Assembly: GCA_022710245.1 (NCBI GenBank)
Contig: JAKLHH010000503.1
Location: forward strand, 1 to 6,096
DNA length: 6,096 nt
Direction: 5' to 3'
Source: Myxococcota bacterium
Lineage (GTDB): Bacteria > Myxococcota > Polyangia > GCA-2747355 > JAKLHH01
The number at the start of each line of letters is the position of its first letter. The stretch's first letter is position 1. The translations under genes and the position numbers were made by a program. Under the pieces are notes generated by a model that saw only the letters and a program-made list of their open reading frames with translations, was not told the origin of the DNA and did no database searches. Below, one piece after another: positions 1-5,990 of the stretch.

Positions 1-882
1 CCCGTCGAAGTGGAAGATGACCCCCTTGCCGTACTTGTAATCCTTGCCGACGACGTAGAGGTCCTTCGCGCCGCTCCCCCAGATCGCCTTGAGCCCGAAC
101 GCGTAGACGGGGAAGGTCGGCATGGAGGACCACGCGGTGCCGTCGTAGTGCAGCACCATCGGACTGCTCGCGACCGCGTAGAGGTCGGTCGCGCTGGAGC
201 CCCAGACCGCGACCAGGTCGCTGGTCGTCCCCGAGGTCATCGCCTTCCAGGTGGAGCCGTCGTAGCGGAGGATCGTCCCGCCGTCCCCGACGGCGAAGAG
301 CGAGGCCGGGGTGCCCCAGACGCCTCGCAGCCCCTTGCTGCCGGCGGGCGAGGCCACCTTGGTCCACGAGGTGCCATCGTAGTAGAGGATGGTGCCGTTC
401 GCGCCGACCGCGGTGATGCTCGTGGAGGAGGTGCCGTAGATCCCGAAGAGGTCGCCGGTGCCGCTCGGGATGGGGCCCATCGACGACCAGGTGCTCCCGT
501 TGTAGCGGAGCACGGTCGGCCCGGCGCCGACCGCATAGAGCTCGCGCGGGCTCGTCCCCCAGATCGCCGTGAGGCTGGTCGTGATCCCCGAGGGCGACGA
601 CGCCCAGCCGCTCAGGCAAGGCGAGGCCGCTGGCTGATCCCTCGACGCGTCGCGTGGCAGCTGGGTGTCGCCCGCGGGGTGATCGGCGAGGGGGCGCTGA
701 TCGAGGCGCAGGTCTGCCGAGCCGCCTCCGTCGAGCGGGACGCACCGTCCCGAGAGGCACGCCTCGGCGGGACCGCAGTGGGGGACGCAGCGGCCGGGAT
801 CCAGCGGGTTGTCCCGGCTTCAGCAGCCGACCAGGCTGCCCAGGCCGAGCGCGGCGACGACAACGCGAGGGAGGCGCAGCAT
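1..882 (-). CDS. Repeat-containing secreted lipoprotein, 5' part only, interrupted by an in-frame TGA
   Basis: Reading leftwards from ATG at 882-880, the product begins MLRLPRVVVAALGLGSLVGC, a lipoprotein signal peptide with lipobox LVGC (Cys20). Codon 21 (822-820) is TGA. The same frame then continues open to the window edge. It gives a Cys-rich stretch (GRCVPHCGPAEACLSGRCVP), a low-complexity Asp/Pro linker, and five repeats of about 40 residues of the type 'L-x-A-[IV]-W-G-[TS]...L-Y-A-V-G...[IV]-L-x-Y-[DN]-G-[ST]-x-W'. Repeats of this kind are common in myxobacterial surface proteins and probably fold as a beta-propeller. No ATG, GTG or TTG restart appears until GTG at 513-511, already inside the repeats, so the gene is a recent pseudogene, a sequencing error, or read through. 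The 3' end lies outside the window. The lipoprotein and repeat assignment is solid; function is unknown. Confidence 0.75.
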
Positions 883-943
883 CGACGGACGATACCAGCT
901 TCAGGTCCGCGTCTGCAGCGCTAGCCAGCTGGCCGGGGACGGC

Positions 944-949
944 TATAAT
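944..949 (+). promoter_or_regulatory. -10 promoter element TATAAT, close to the start codon
   Basis: This is a perfect TATAAT in otherwise GC-rich DNA, with 9 nt between it and ATG 959. Transcription would be expected to start at about 956-959, giving a leaderless or nearly leaderless mRNA. In agreement, no Shine-Dalgarno sequence precedes ATG 959. No TTGACA-like -35 box is visible 16-18 nt upstream (about 920-927), so an activator or extended contacts may be needed. The element lies between two divergent genes. Confidence 0.55.
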
Positions 950-958
950 CCGCCCGCC

Positions 959-2785
959 ATGACCGCCCACCACACCCGCCGCGCGCTCCTCGCCGCCTGC
1001 CTCGGCCTGCTCGGCCTCCTGCCCGGCTGCCACGGCTGCGGCGCTCCTCGCGGCAGCGAGCTGGTCTCGCGCGGCAGTGGAGCTCCCGCCCGCGACCCCG
1101 CCGCGGAGCTCTGGGCGCTCGGCCACCCCGACGCGCACCTCGGGCTGGTGATCCCGGACCTGCGTCCGCTCGCGGGCCGGCTCGAGGACCTCCGCGTGGC
1201 CGCGCTCGCCGCGCCGCAGGGCCCGGCGGCCGTCGCCCACCTCGAGGGGCTCCTCCGCGGCGCTTGCCCCGGCTGCCCGCGTCGCGCGGGCGAGCTGGAG
1301 CCTCGCGGCGTCGGCGCCGGCGAGGGCCTCGCGCTCTTCCTCGGCCCCGGCGAGGAGCGGGTGCTCGCGGTCGGCTGCCTGCGCACCGAGGCGGTGCTCG
1401 GGCTCCTCGAGACCTGGCTCCGCCGCGGCGACCACACGGTGCGCCGGCGCGAGCTGCCGCGCGGCGGTGAGCGCCTCACCGTCCTCGAGGGGACCTCACC
1501 CTGGTACTGCCGTCGCAGCGCCAACCGCCTCGTCTGCGGCAGCGCGCCGACCGTCCTCGAGGCAGCGCTCGCGCGCCCGCGCCAGCGCGGCCTCTGGCAG
1601 GCACGGGTGCAGCGGCGCTTCCCGCGCGAGGAGCAGGGCGCCGCGGTCTCGCTCTACCACCGCGGCCTCGCCGACGAGCAGCTCGCCTCGCTCCGCCTCG
1701 CGCCGGATCGCGCGGCGCTCCGCCTCGCGGCCTGGCCCGCGCCGGTGCCCGCGCCGGCGTCGACCTCCTCGCTCCTCGGGCTCGCCGACGGCGCCGACGG
1801 GCTGGTGCGGCTGCAGCTGCCCGGCGCGCGACTCGCCGAGGAGCTGCCGCGCGCGGCGCTCCCGGGGCTCGGTGCTCCGGCTCTCGCCGCGGAGCTGACG
1901 GGCGAGGTGCTGCTGCTGCAGCGCGGGCGGTCGGGCCTGGCGCTCGCGCTCGGGCTGCGCGACGGGCGCAAGCTCGAGCCGCAGCTGACGGTGATCCTCC
2001 GCGCGCTCCAGCTCCTCCGCTTCACGCAGCGCCTGCGCAGCAGCCCGGGCAAGGTCGAGCTCACCGAGGTCGGGCGCGAGGAGCTGCAGGGGCACCCGGC
2101 CCTGAGGGTGCGCGCGCGCGTGAGCGCGGGCGAGCTCCTCGGGCTCCCGCTCGAGCTCAAGCCAGAGCAGTCGATCTATCTCGCGCTCGGCCCCGACTGC
2201 CTCATCGTCACCAACGAGCTGGAGCTGGCGAAGCGCGCCGTCGAGCCGTCGCAGCGGCCGCCGCCCTGGCGGGGCGAGGGGCTGGTCCCGAAGACCGCGC
2301 TCGGCCCCGGCGGCCTCTTCGTCGCCTGGTCGCGCACCGTCGACCCCTTCGCCGGGCTCCCGCCGGAGCTGGTGAGCGCGCTCCTCGCGCGCGCGCTGGC
2401 CGAGCACGATGACCTCGCCGGCGTGGTGCAGACGGGGCGCTACCTGGCCGACCTCGGGCTCGACCTCTCGGCCTGGCTCGCCCGCGACGGCGATCACCTG
2501 GTCGGCGAGCTCGCGCTGAGGCCGCTCCACGTCGACGACGAGGCGCATCGCCGGGCGCGCCCGCACTACCTGGCGGCGCTGCAGGCGCGCCACCAGGGCA
2601 AGCTCGACCTCTACCGCGACCAGCTCGCCGCGGTGATCGCGCGCCACGGCGGGACCCGCTACGCCGAGCGCGCGTCCCGGCTCGCCGCCGGTGACCCGCT
2701 CACGCTGCTCACGCTGGCGGGCCTGGCCGCGCACTCGGCCGGGGGCGAGCTCAGGCGCCTCCTGCAGGTGGTCTCTCCGAGGTGA
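959..2785 (+). CDS. Lipoprotein of unknown function with a helical, TPR-like C-terminus
   Basis: The product has 608 residues. The start at ATG 959 is chosen because it gives a lipoprotein signal peptide: basic residues (HHTRR), a hydrophobic core, and lipobox LLPGC with Cys24 to be lipidated. Upstream in-frame sequence would only precede the signal peptide. The mature part has further cysteines (HGCG, CPGCP, CLR, YCRRSANRLVCG). It consists of repeated alpha/beta-like stretches such as LALFLGPGEERVLAV and IYLALGPDCLIVTNELELAKRA. The 'evaluate and display a value, then subtract an index' style recalls DUF3352-type exported proteins, but that is an impression and not a domain match. Residues 531-608 form helices with GGTRYAERA, resembling a TPR or YbgF-type end. 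The gene ends 4 bp before the next gene, so the two probably form an operon. No enzymatic motif is seen. The gene is secure; its role is unknown. Confidence 0.85.
   Translation: MTAHHTRRALLAACLGLLGLLPGCHGCGAPRGSELVSRGSGAPARDPAAELWALGHPDAHLGLVIPDLRPLAGRLEDLRVAALAAPQGPAAVAHLEGLLRGACPGCPRRAGELEPRGVGAGEGLALFLGPGEERVLAVGCLRTEAVLGLLETWLRRGDHTVRRRELPRGGERLTVLEGTSPWYCRRSANRLVCGSAPTVLEAALARPRQRGLWQARVQRRFPREEQGAAVSLYHRGLADEQLASLRLAPDRAALRLAAWPAPVPAPASTSSLLGLADGADGLVRLQLPGARLAEELPRAALPGLGAPALAAELTGEVLLLQRGRSGLALALGLRDGRKLEPQLTVILRALQLLRFTQRLRSSPGKVELTEVGREELQGHPALRVRARVSAGELLGLPLELKPEQSIYLALGPDCLIVTNELELAKRAVEPSQRPPPWRGEGLVPKTALGPGGLFVAWSRTVDPFAGLPPELVSALLARALAEHDDLAGVVQTGRYLADLGLDLSAWLARDGDHLVGELALRPLHVDDEAHRRARPHYLAALQARHQGKLDLYRDQLAAVIARHGGTRYAERASRLAAGDPLTLLTLAGLAAHSAGGELRRLLQVVSPR
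2779..2785 (+). promoter_or_regulatory. Ribosome binding site GAGGTGA overlapping the upstream stop codon
   Basis: GAGGTGA sits 4 nt before GTG 2790 and contains the TGA stop of the upstream lipoprotein gene. It fixes the start of the next gene at this GTG, which is also where the signal peptide begins. The arrangement suggests translational coupling of the two genes. Confidence 0.6.
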
Positions 2786-2789
2786 TCCC

Positions 2790-4685
2790 GTGAGCCCGCG
2801 TCCCCAGCTCCTCCTCCTCGCGCTGCTCCTCGCCGCGCCGGCCCCCGCGCGCGCCGAGCCTGCGCCGGGCGGCCTCGAGGCGAAGCTCCGCGGCTGCCGC
2901 AGCCGTCCCGGTCTCGGCCTCCTGGTCTCGCCGCGGACGCCGGTCGCCGGGCAGCCGCTGCGCGTGATCGTCGTCTCCGAGCGCCCGCAGCCGGGCGCCC
3001 GCCTGCTCGCGCTCGGCGAGGGCGGCGAATTCGCCCTTCATCGCGGAGCGTCCGCAGGACGCGAGCAGGGCGAATTGCCCCTGACCACGCTGCAGGGCGG
3101 CGGGCCGCCCTGGAGCTGGGTGGGCCGCCTGGAGAAGCCCGCCGCAGGGCAGCTCCGCTTCGCCCTCCTCGCCAAGGACGGCTCCGTGCTCGCCTGCGGC
3201 CGCCGGCGCGTCGAGTCTCGCGCGCCCAAGCCCGCCGCGCCCAGCAGCGGCGAGGCCTGGCCTGCGCGCGCGGCCTGGAGCCGCTATATGGAGAACCTCT
3301 ACTCCACCTGGATCGAGCGGCTCTTCGACGCGCCCACGGGCTCGCAGCCGAGCTGGACGCCGCTCCACCTGGTCATCCGCGACCCGGCGCGCAACATCCT
3401 CTACAACCACCTCGGCGCCAGCGAGGACGGGCCCGACCCGGCGACCGCCGTGGTGGTGCAGCCCGACTGCGCCGACCTCCCCTACTTCCTGCGCGGCTAC
3501 TTCGCCTGGAAGCTCTCGCTCCCCTTCGGCTGGCGCCACTGCGATCGCGGCAGCTCGACCCGGCCCACGAAGTGCGAGAGTCACCTGCGCACCAACCTGA
3601 ACACGCCGCCGACCGGCGGCGGCAAGACGCACGCCGCCCGCTTCTCGCGCTTCATCCGCCAGCACGTGAGCCTGGTCCACTCCGGCTCCGGCCGCACCGG
3701 CCCCGACGACGACGAGACCGACCTCTACCCGGTGCCGCTCAGCCGCGCCGCGCTGCGCCCCGGCATCGTCTACGTGGACCCCTACGGGCACCTCCTCGTC
3801 GTGCAGCGCTGGATCGAGCCGGCGGAGGGGCGCGGCGGCATCCTCTATGCCGTCGACGGACACCCCGACCTCTCCATGGGACGCAAGCGCTTCTGGCGCG
3901 GCGCCTTCCTCTTCAGCGACAAGATCCAGGGCGGCGCGGGTGGCTTCAAGGCGTTCCGCCCGCTCTTCGTGAAGGGCGGCGAGATCGTCGCGCTCAGCAA
4001 CGAGGAGATCAACAAGCACCCGGACTACCGCAACCACTCGGCCGAGCAGTACCGCCTCGGCCTCGACGGCTTCTATGATCGGATGGACAGCGTCATCACC
4101 CCCCGCGCTCTGCCGCCGCTGCAGGCCTACCGCGAGCGCCTCGAGGCGCTCCTCGAGCTGATCCTCGAGCGCGTCGGCTCGGTGCAGGCCGGCGAGGACT
4201 TCCTGAAGAAGACCCCGCGCGAGATCGCGATGCCTCGCGGGCCGAAGATCTTCGAGACGAGCGGCGCCTGGGAGGACTTCTCGACGCCGGCTCGCGATCT
4301 GCGGCTGCTGATCGCCATCGAGGAGGTGCTCACCTTCCCCGCGCGCGTCATCAAGAAGCCCGGCCGGTTCGCGCTCGGCAAGACCGCCCCGACCGACGCG
4401 AAGCGAGAGATGGAGCAGCTGCTCGCGCAGTTCAGCAAGGAGAAGCGCTTCACCTACAAGCGCAGCGACGGGAGCGACTTCACGCTGACCGTTGGCCAGC
4501 TGATCGAGCGCCGCAAGGGGCTGGAGGTCGCCTACAACCCGAACGACTGCCCCGAGATCCGGTGGGGGGCGAGCGGTAGCCCCGAGCTCACGAGCTGCCG
4601 GCGGCGCGCCTCTGACGCACAGCGGCAACTGATGGAGAGCTATCGTATCTGGTTCGCCACCCGGACTCGACCGCCTCTCCGCTAG
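2790..4685 (+). CDS. Exported protein with a putative NlpC/P60- or papain-like Cys-His-Asp centre
   Basis: The product has 631 residues from GTG 2790. It opens with a Sec signal peptide (QLLLLALLLAA...PARA, likely cut after Ala22). Residues about 40-150 look like a beta-sandwich (GQPLRVIVVSERP, GGPPWSWVGRLEKPAAGQ). A second domain (about 165-400) holds PDCADLPYFLRGYFAWK (Cys227), DPYGHLLVV (His334) and YAVDGHPDLS (Asp356 or Asp360). The order Cys, then Gly-His before a beta strand, then Asp matches NlpC/P60 and papain-like cysteine hydrolases, so a cell-envelope hydrolase acting in the periplasm is inferred, not shown. The remainder is mostly charged helices. A 15-residue segment (81-95, FALHRGASAGREQGE) comes from an inserted palindromic element. 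The last 27 codons plus the stop lie in the first unit of a tandem array. The gene follows its lipoprotein neighbour by 4 bp. Confidence 0.85.
   Translation: MSPRPQLLLLALLLAAPAPARAEPAPGGLEAKLRGCRSRPGLGLLVSPRTPVAGQPLRVIVVSERPQPGARLLALGEGGEFALHRGASAGREQGELPLTTLQGGGPPWSWVGRLEKPAAGQLRFALLAKDGSVLACGRRRVESRAPKPAAPSSGEAWPARAAWSRYMENLYSTWIERLFDAPTGSQPSWTPLHLVIRDPARNILYNHLGASEDGPDPATAVVVQPDCADLPYFLRGYFAWKLSLPFGWRHCDRGSSTRPTKCESHLRTNLNTPPTGGGKTHAARFSRFIRQHVSLVHSGSGRTGPDDDETDLYPVPLSRAALRPGIVYVDPYGHLLVVQRWIEPAEGRGGILYAVDGHPDLSMGRKRFWRGAFLFSDKIQGGAGGFKAFRPLFVKGGEIVALSNEEINKHPDYRNHSAEQYRLGLDGFYDRMDSVITPRALPPLQAYRERLEALLELILERVGSVQAGEDFLKKTPREIAMPRGPKIFETSGAWEDFSTPARDLRLLIAIEEVLTFPARVIKKPGRFALGKTAPTDAKREMEQLLAQFSKEKRFTYKRSDGSDFTLTVGQLIERRKGLEVAYNPNDCPEIRWGASGSPELTSCRRRASDAQRQLMESYRIWFATRTRPPLR
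3028..3076. mobile_element. Small palindromic element, copy 1, flanked by AATT, inside a coding region
   Basis: A 41-bp core (3032-3072) starts CGCCCTTCATCGCGG and ends GAGCAGGGCG. AATT lies on both sides (3028-3031 and 3073-3076). The outer arms AATTCGCCCT and AGGGCGAATT pair over 10 bp. An inner hairpin GCGTCC-GCA-GGACGC lies at 3048-3062. A near-identical copy is at 5158-5206, where the flanks are AGCT. Different palindromic 4-bp flanks on an otherwise conserved core look like target-site duplications of a MITE-like element. Because AATT and AGCT are self-complementary, a conserved hairpin with compensatory changes fits equally well. Core plus one duplication is 45 bp, so the host gene keeps its frame and gains 15 codons. 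I do not recognise the family. Confidence 0.6.
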
Positions 4686-4940
4686 CGGGTTAACTGACCT
4701 GGCGGCGGCGCGCCTCTGACGCACAGCGGCAACTGATGGAGAGCTCGCCTCTCCGCTAGCGGGTTAACTGACCTGTCGGCGCGCCTCTGACGCACAGCGG
4801 CAACTGACGGAGAGCTCGCCTCCGCTAGCGGGTTAACTGACCTGTCGGCGCGCCTCTGACGCACAGCGGCAACTGACGGAGAGCTATCGTATCTGGTTCG
4901 CCACCCAGACTCGACCACCTCTCCGCTAGCCCGTTAACTC
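4603..4940 (+). repeat. Four-unit tandem array copying the 3' end of the exported-protein gene
   Basis: Units start with GGCGCGCC at 4603, 4707, 4778 and 4847, giving lengths of 104, 71, 69 and about 94 bp. All share a 39-nt start (GGCGCGCCTCTGACGCACAG, then CGGCAACTGAyGGAGAGCT) and an end containing CCGCTAGCGGGTTAAC. Unit 1 encodes the final 27 residues and TAG stop of the preceding gene. Units 2 and 3 lack the same 30 bp (the ATCGTATCTG...ACTCGAC segment); unit 3 also lacks 2 bp. Unit 4 is full length and still encodes RRASDAQRQLTESYRIWFAT...RPPLR plus a stop, with Met to Thr and Arg to Gln changes. CCGCTAGCGG is a perfect 10-bp palindrome in units 1-3 and is damaged in unit 4. CTGAC occurs two or three times per unit. 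Confidence 0.9.
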
Positions 4941-4942
4941 CG

Positions 4943-4969
4943 GTGCGAGTGACTCGCTAGTCAGCGCAC
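4943..4969 (+). terminator. Imperfect hairpin after the repeat array, possible terminator
   Basis: GTGCG pairs with CGCAC and TGACT with AGTCA, with a small AG/G internal loop and a CGCT tetraloop. It follows the last repeat unit and is the first strong hairpin after the two-gene operon. No T-run follows (AGGATCACAC), so intrinsic termination is uncertain. It could equally be a protein-binding inverted repeat. Confidence 0.3.
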
Positions 4970-5050
4970 AGGATCACACACCTCCCCACTTCGTCGAGAA
5001 ATCGCACGGTTGGCTGATCAAGATAGTAGACCGCGAAAAGCGATCGGGCG

Positions 5051-5070
5051 TATTATCATTTGTGAGAGGA
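5051..5070 (+). promoter_or_regulatory. Promoter-like TATTAT with a downstream GAGAGGA ribosome binding site
   Basis: TATTAT at 5051-5056 matches the -10 consensus in 5 of 6 positions and lies in the most AT-rich part of the window. GAGAGGA (5064-5070) follows, 8 nt before ATG 5079. No clear -35 box lies 16-18 nt upstream. The sigma-factor gene is the likely target, but ATG 5079 is not in its frame. GTG 5062, 5 nt after the TATTAT, is in the sigma frame but would add 73 residues of unlike composition. Confidence 0.4.
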
Positions 5071-5157
5071 CAACAGCGATGGCGGCGGCTGCGGGACCGG
5101 GGGGAGGTTCCGAGAGGGGGGACCCCTATCCGCGACGGGCTGCCGACGACGAGCACC

Positions 5158-5206
5158 AGCTCGCCCTTCATCGCGGAGCGTCCACAGGACGCGAGCATGG
5201 CGAGCT
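5158..5206. mobile_element. Small palindromic element, copy 2, flanked by AGCT, upstream of the sigma factor
   Basis: The 41-bp core (5162-5202) matches copy 1 except for G to A in the central loop and G to T in the right arm. The flanks are AGCT on both sides (5158-5161 and 5203-5206) instead of AATT. The outer arms pair over 10 positions with one mismatch; the inner GCGTCC/GGACGC hairpin is intact. The G to T change creates ATG 5197, preceded by AGGA (5186-5189) at a 7-nt spacing, in frame with the sigma factor. The element could therefore affect its translation. Confidence 0.6.
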
Positions 5207-5249
5207 CACCCTGTTCAATTGGTGCGGCCCCCGATACCATTTCTACCAA

Positions 5250-5279
5250 GGATCGATCCCTTCGAGGACGTCTAAGGGA
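5250..5279 (+). promoter_or_regulatory. Palindrome and SD-like AAGGGA before the sigma factor start
   Basis: GGATCGATCC (5250-5259) is a perfect 10-bp palindrome, a possible operator. CCCTT (5258-5262) can pair with AAGGG (5274-5278), which would hide the SD-like AAGGGA at 5274-5279. That SD is only 1 nt from GTG 5281 and 13 nt from GTG 5293, so neither spacing is ideal. Confidence 0.25.
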
Positions 5280-5280
5280 C

Positions 5281-5982
5281 GTGGGTCAAGACGTGCAGCA
5301 AGCGCAACAAGCAACCCGGCAGACGAACCCTCACGAGGCCGCCGCGGGTCTCGTCCGCCGCGCGCAGGCCGGTGATCGGCTCGCCTTCGGCGAGCTGGTG
5401 CGACGCTACCGCGAGCGGATCTTCGCGCTGGTCCTCCACCTCACCGGCAACGAGAGCGACTCGGACGACATCACCCAGGAGGTCTTCTGGGGCGCGTACC
5501 AGCACATCCAGCAGTTCGCCGGGCGCAGTGAGTTCTTCACCTGGGTCTACCGCATCGCGGTCAACCGTGCGCTGAACTCGAAGCGCTCGCGCTCGCGTCG
5601 CAGCGAGACGCCGCTCGATGATCCCCGTATCAGCCACGCGCTCGCCGCCGACGCCTCGGGTGATCCGGCGCGCGCAGCCGAGCTCCGCCAGACGTACGCG
5701 CGGCTCCTCGAGGCGCTCGACGCGCTGCCGCCCGAGATGCGGACCACCGTGGTGCTGGTCGCGCTGCAGGGGCTGAGCCACGGCGAGGTGGCGGTGATCC
5801 AGAGCTGCTCGCCGGGCACGGTCGCCTGGCGGATCCACCACGCGCGGCTGAAGCTGCAGCGCGCGCTGCTGACCCCGCGGCGCCGCATCCCCACGCCGGC
5901 GCCGATGCGCACGCCCGCGATCTCCGAGGAGCTCAGCCTCCTCCTCGAGGAGTGGGGCCTGCCCGCGGCTGTCCCGACCTAG
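5281..5982 (+). CDS. ECF-type RNA polymerase sigma factor (sigma-70 family)
   Basis: The product has 233 residues from GTG 5281. Region 2 (about 24-105) includes LVRRAQAGDRLAFGELVRRY, DDITQEVFWGAY (core polymerase contact) and FFTWVYRIAVNRALN (-10 recognition). A linker follows, then region 4 (about 141-196): LDALPPEMRTTVVLVALQGL and the helix-turn-helix GEVAVIQSCSPGTVAWRIHHARLKL (shown in part), which reads the -35 element. Region 3 is absent, as in ECF factors. A 37-residue Pro/Arg-rich tail ends in SEELSLLLEEWGLP. The start is uncertain: GTG 5293, ATG 5197 (with a better SD) and GTG 5062 are in frame, but codons before 5281 have low third-position GC, so 5281 is preferred. No anti-sigma gene is visible upstream; the downstream neighbour lies outside the window. 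Target genes are unknown. Confidence 0.88.
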   Translation: MGQDVQQAQQATRQTNPHEAAAGLVRRAQAGDRLAFGELVRRYRERIFALVLHLTGNESDSDDITQEVFWGAYQHIQQFAGRSEFFTWVYRIAVNRALNSKRSRSRRSETPLDDPRISHALAADASGDPARAAELRQTYARLLEALDALPPEMRTTVVLVALQGLSHGEVAVIQSCSPGTVAWRIHHARLKLQRALLTPRRRIPTPAPMRTPAISEELSLLLEEWGLPAAVPT

Positions 5983-5990
5983 TCCCGACC
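5971..5990 (+). repeat. 9-bp direct repeat GTCCCGACC spanning the sigma stop codon
   Basis: GTCCCGACC occurs at 5971-5979 and 5982-5990, separated by TA. The stop TAG is formed at the junction. It looks like a small slippage duplication that may have set the C-terminus. Confidence 0.5.

Larger units (their letters stand above)
4686..5280. other. Gene-free interval of about 600 bp
   Basis: No convincing gene is seen on either strand. In order it holds repeat units 1 (its end) to 4 (to 4940), an imperfect hairpin (4943-4969), a lower-GC stretch with promoter-like TATTAT (about 4970-5078), a G-rich stretch with two G6 runs (5099-5104 and 5116-5121), copy 2 of the palindromic element (5158-5206), and a 10-bp palindrome GGATCGATCC (5250-5259). 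The sigma-factor frame is open throughout the last 220 bp. However, third-position GC there (about 12 of 27 codons in 5197-5280) is far below the 90% or so of real genes in this window, which argues against coding. Confidence 0.65.

Noticed and set aside
10..924. Plus-strand open frame across the left end
   Set aside because: The minus strand of the same DNA encodes a lipobox, a Cys-rich motif and five clear repeats, so the plus-strand frame is a shadow.
1496..4724. Long open frames on the minus strand opposite the two plus-strand envelope genes
   Set aside because: They are antisense shadows of high-GC genes: Arg/Glu/Leu/Ala-rich, without signal peptides or motifs, while the plus strand has signal peptides and operon spacing.
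4603..4940. CRISPR array or integron attC sites
   Set aside because: The units abut with no unique spacers, and GTTAACT does not fit the GTTRRRY core of integron sites.
4943..4969. tRNA gene or tRNA-end attachment site
   Set aside because: Only a single short imperfect hairpin is present; no cloverleaf or T-arm sequence is seen.
5001..5020. Sigma-54 promoter around TCGCACGGTTGGC
   Set aside because: The required GG and GC doublets do not occur at the correct 10-bp spacing.
5062..5280. 73-residue N-terminal extension of the sigma factor from GTG 5062
   Set aside because: Low third-position GC, inclusion of a mobile palindromic element and a G-rich low-complexity segment make it unlike coding sequence. 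It is kept only as an alternative start.
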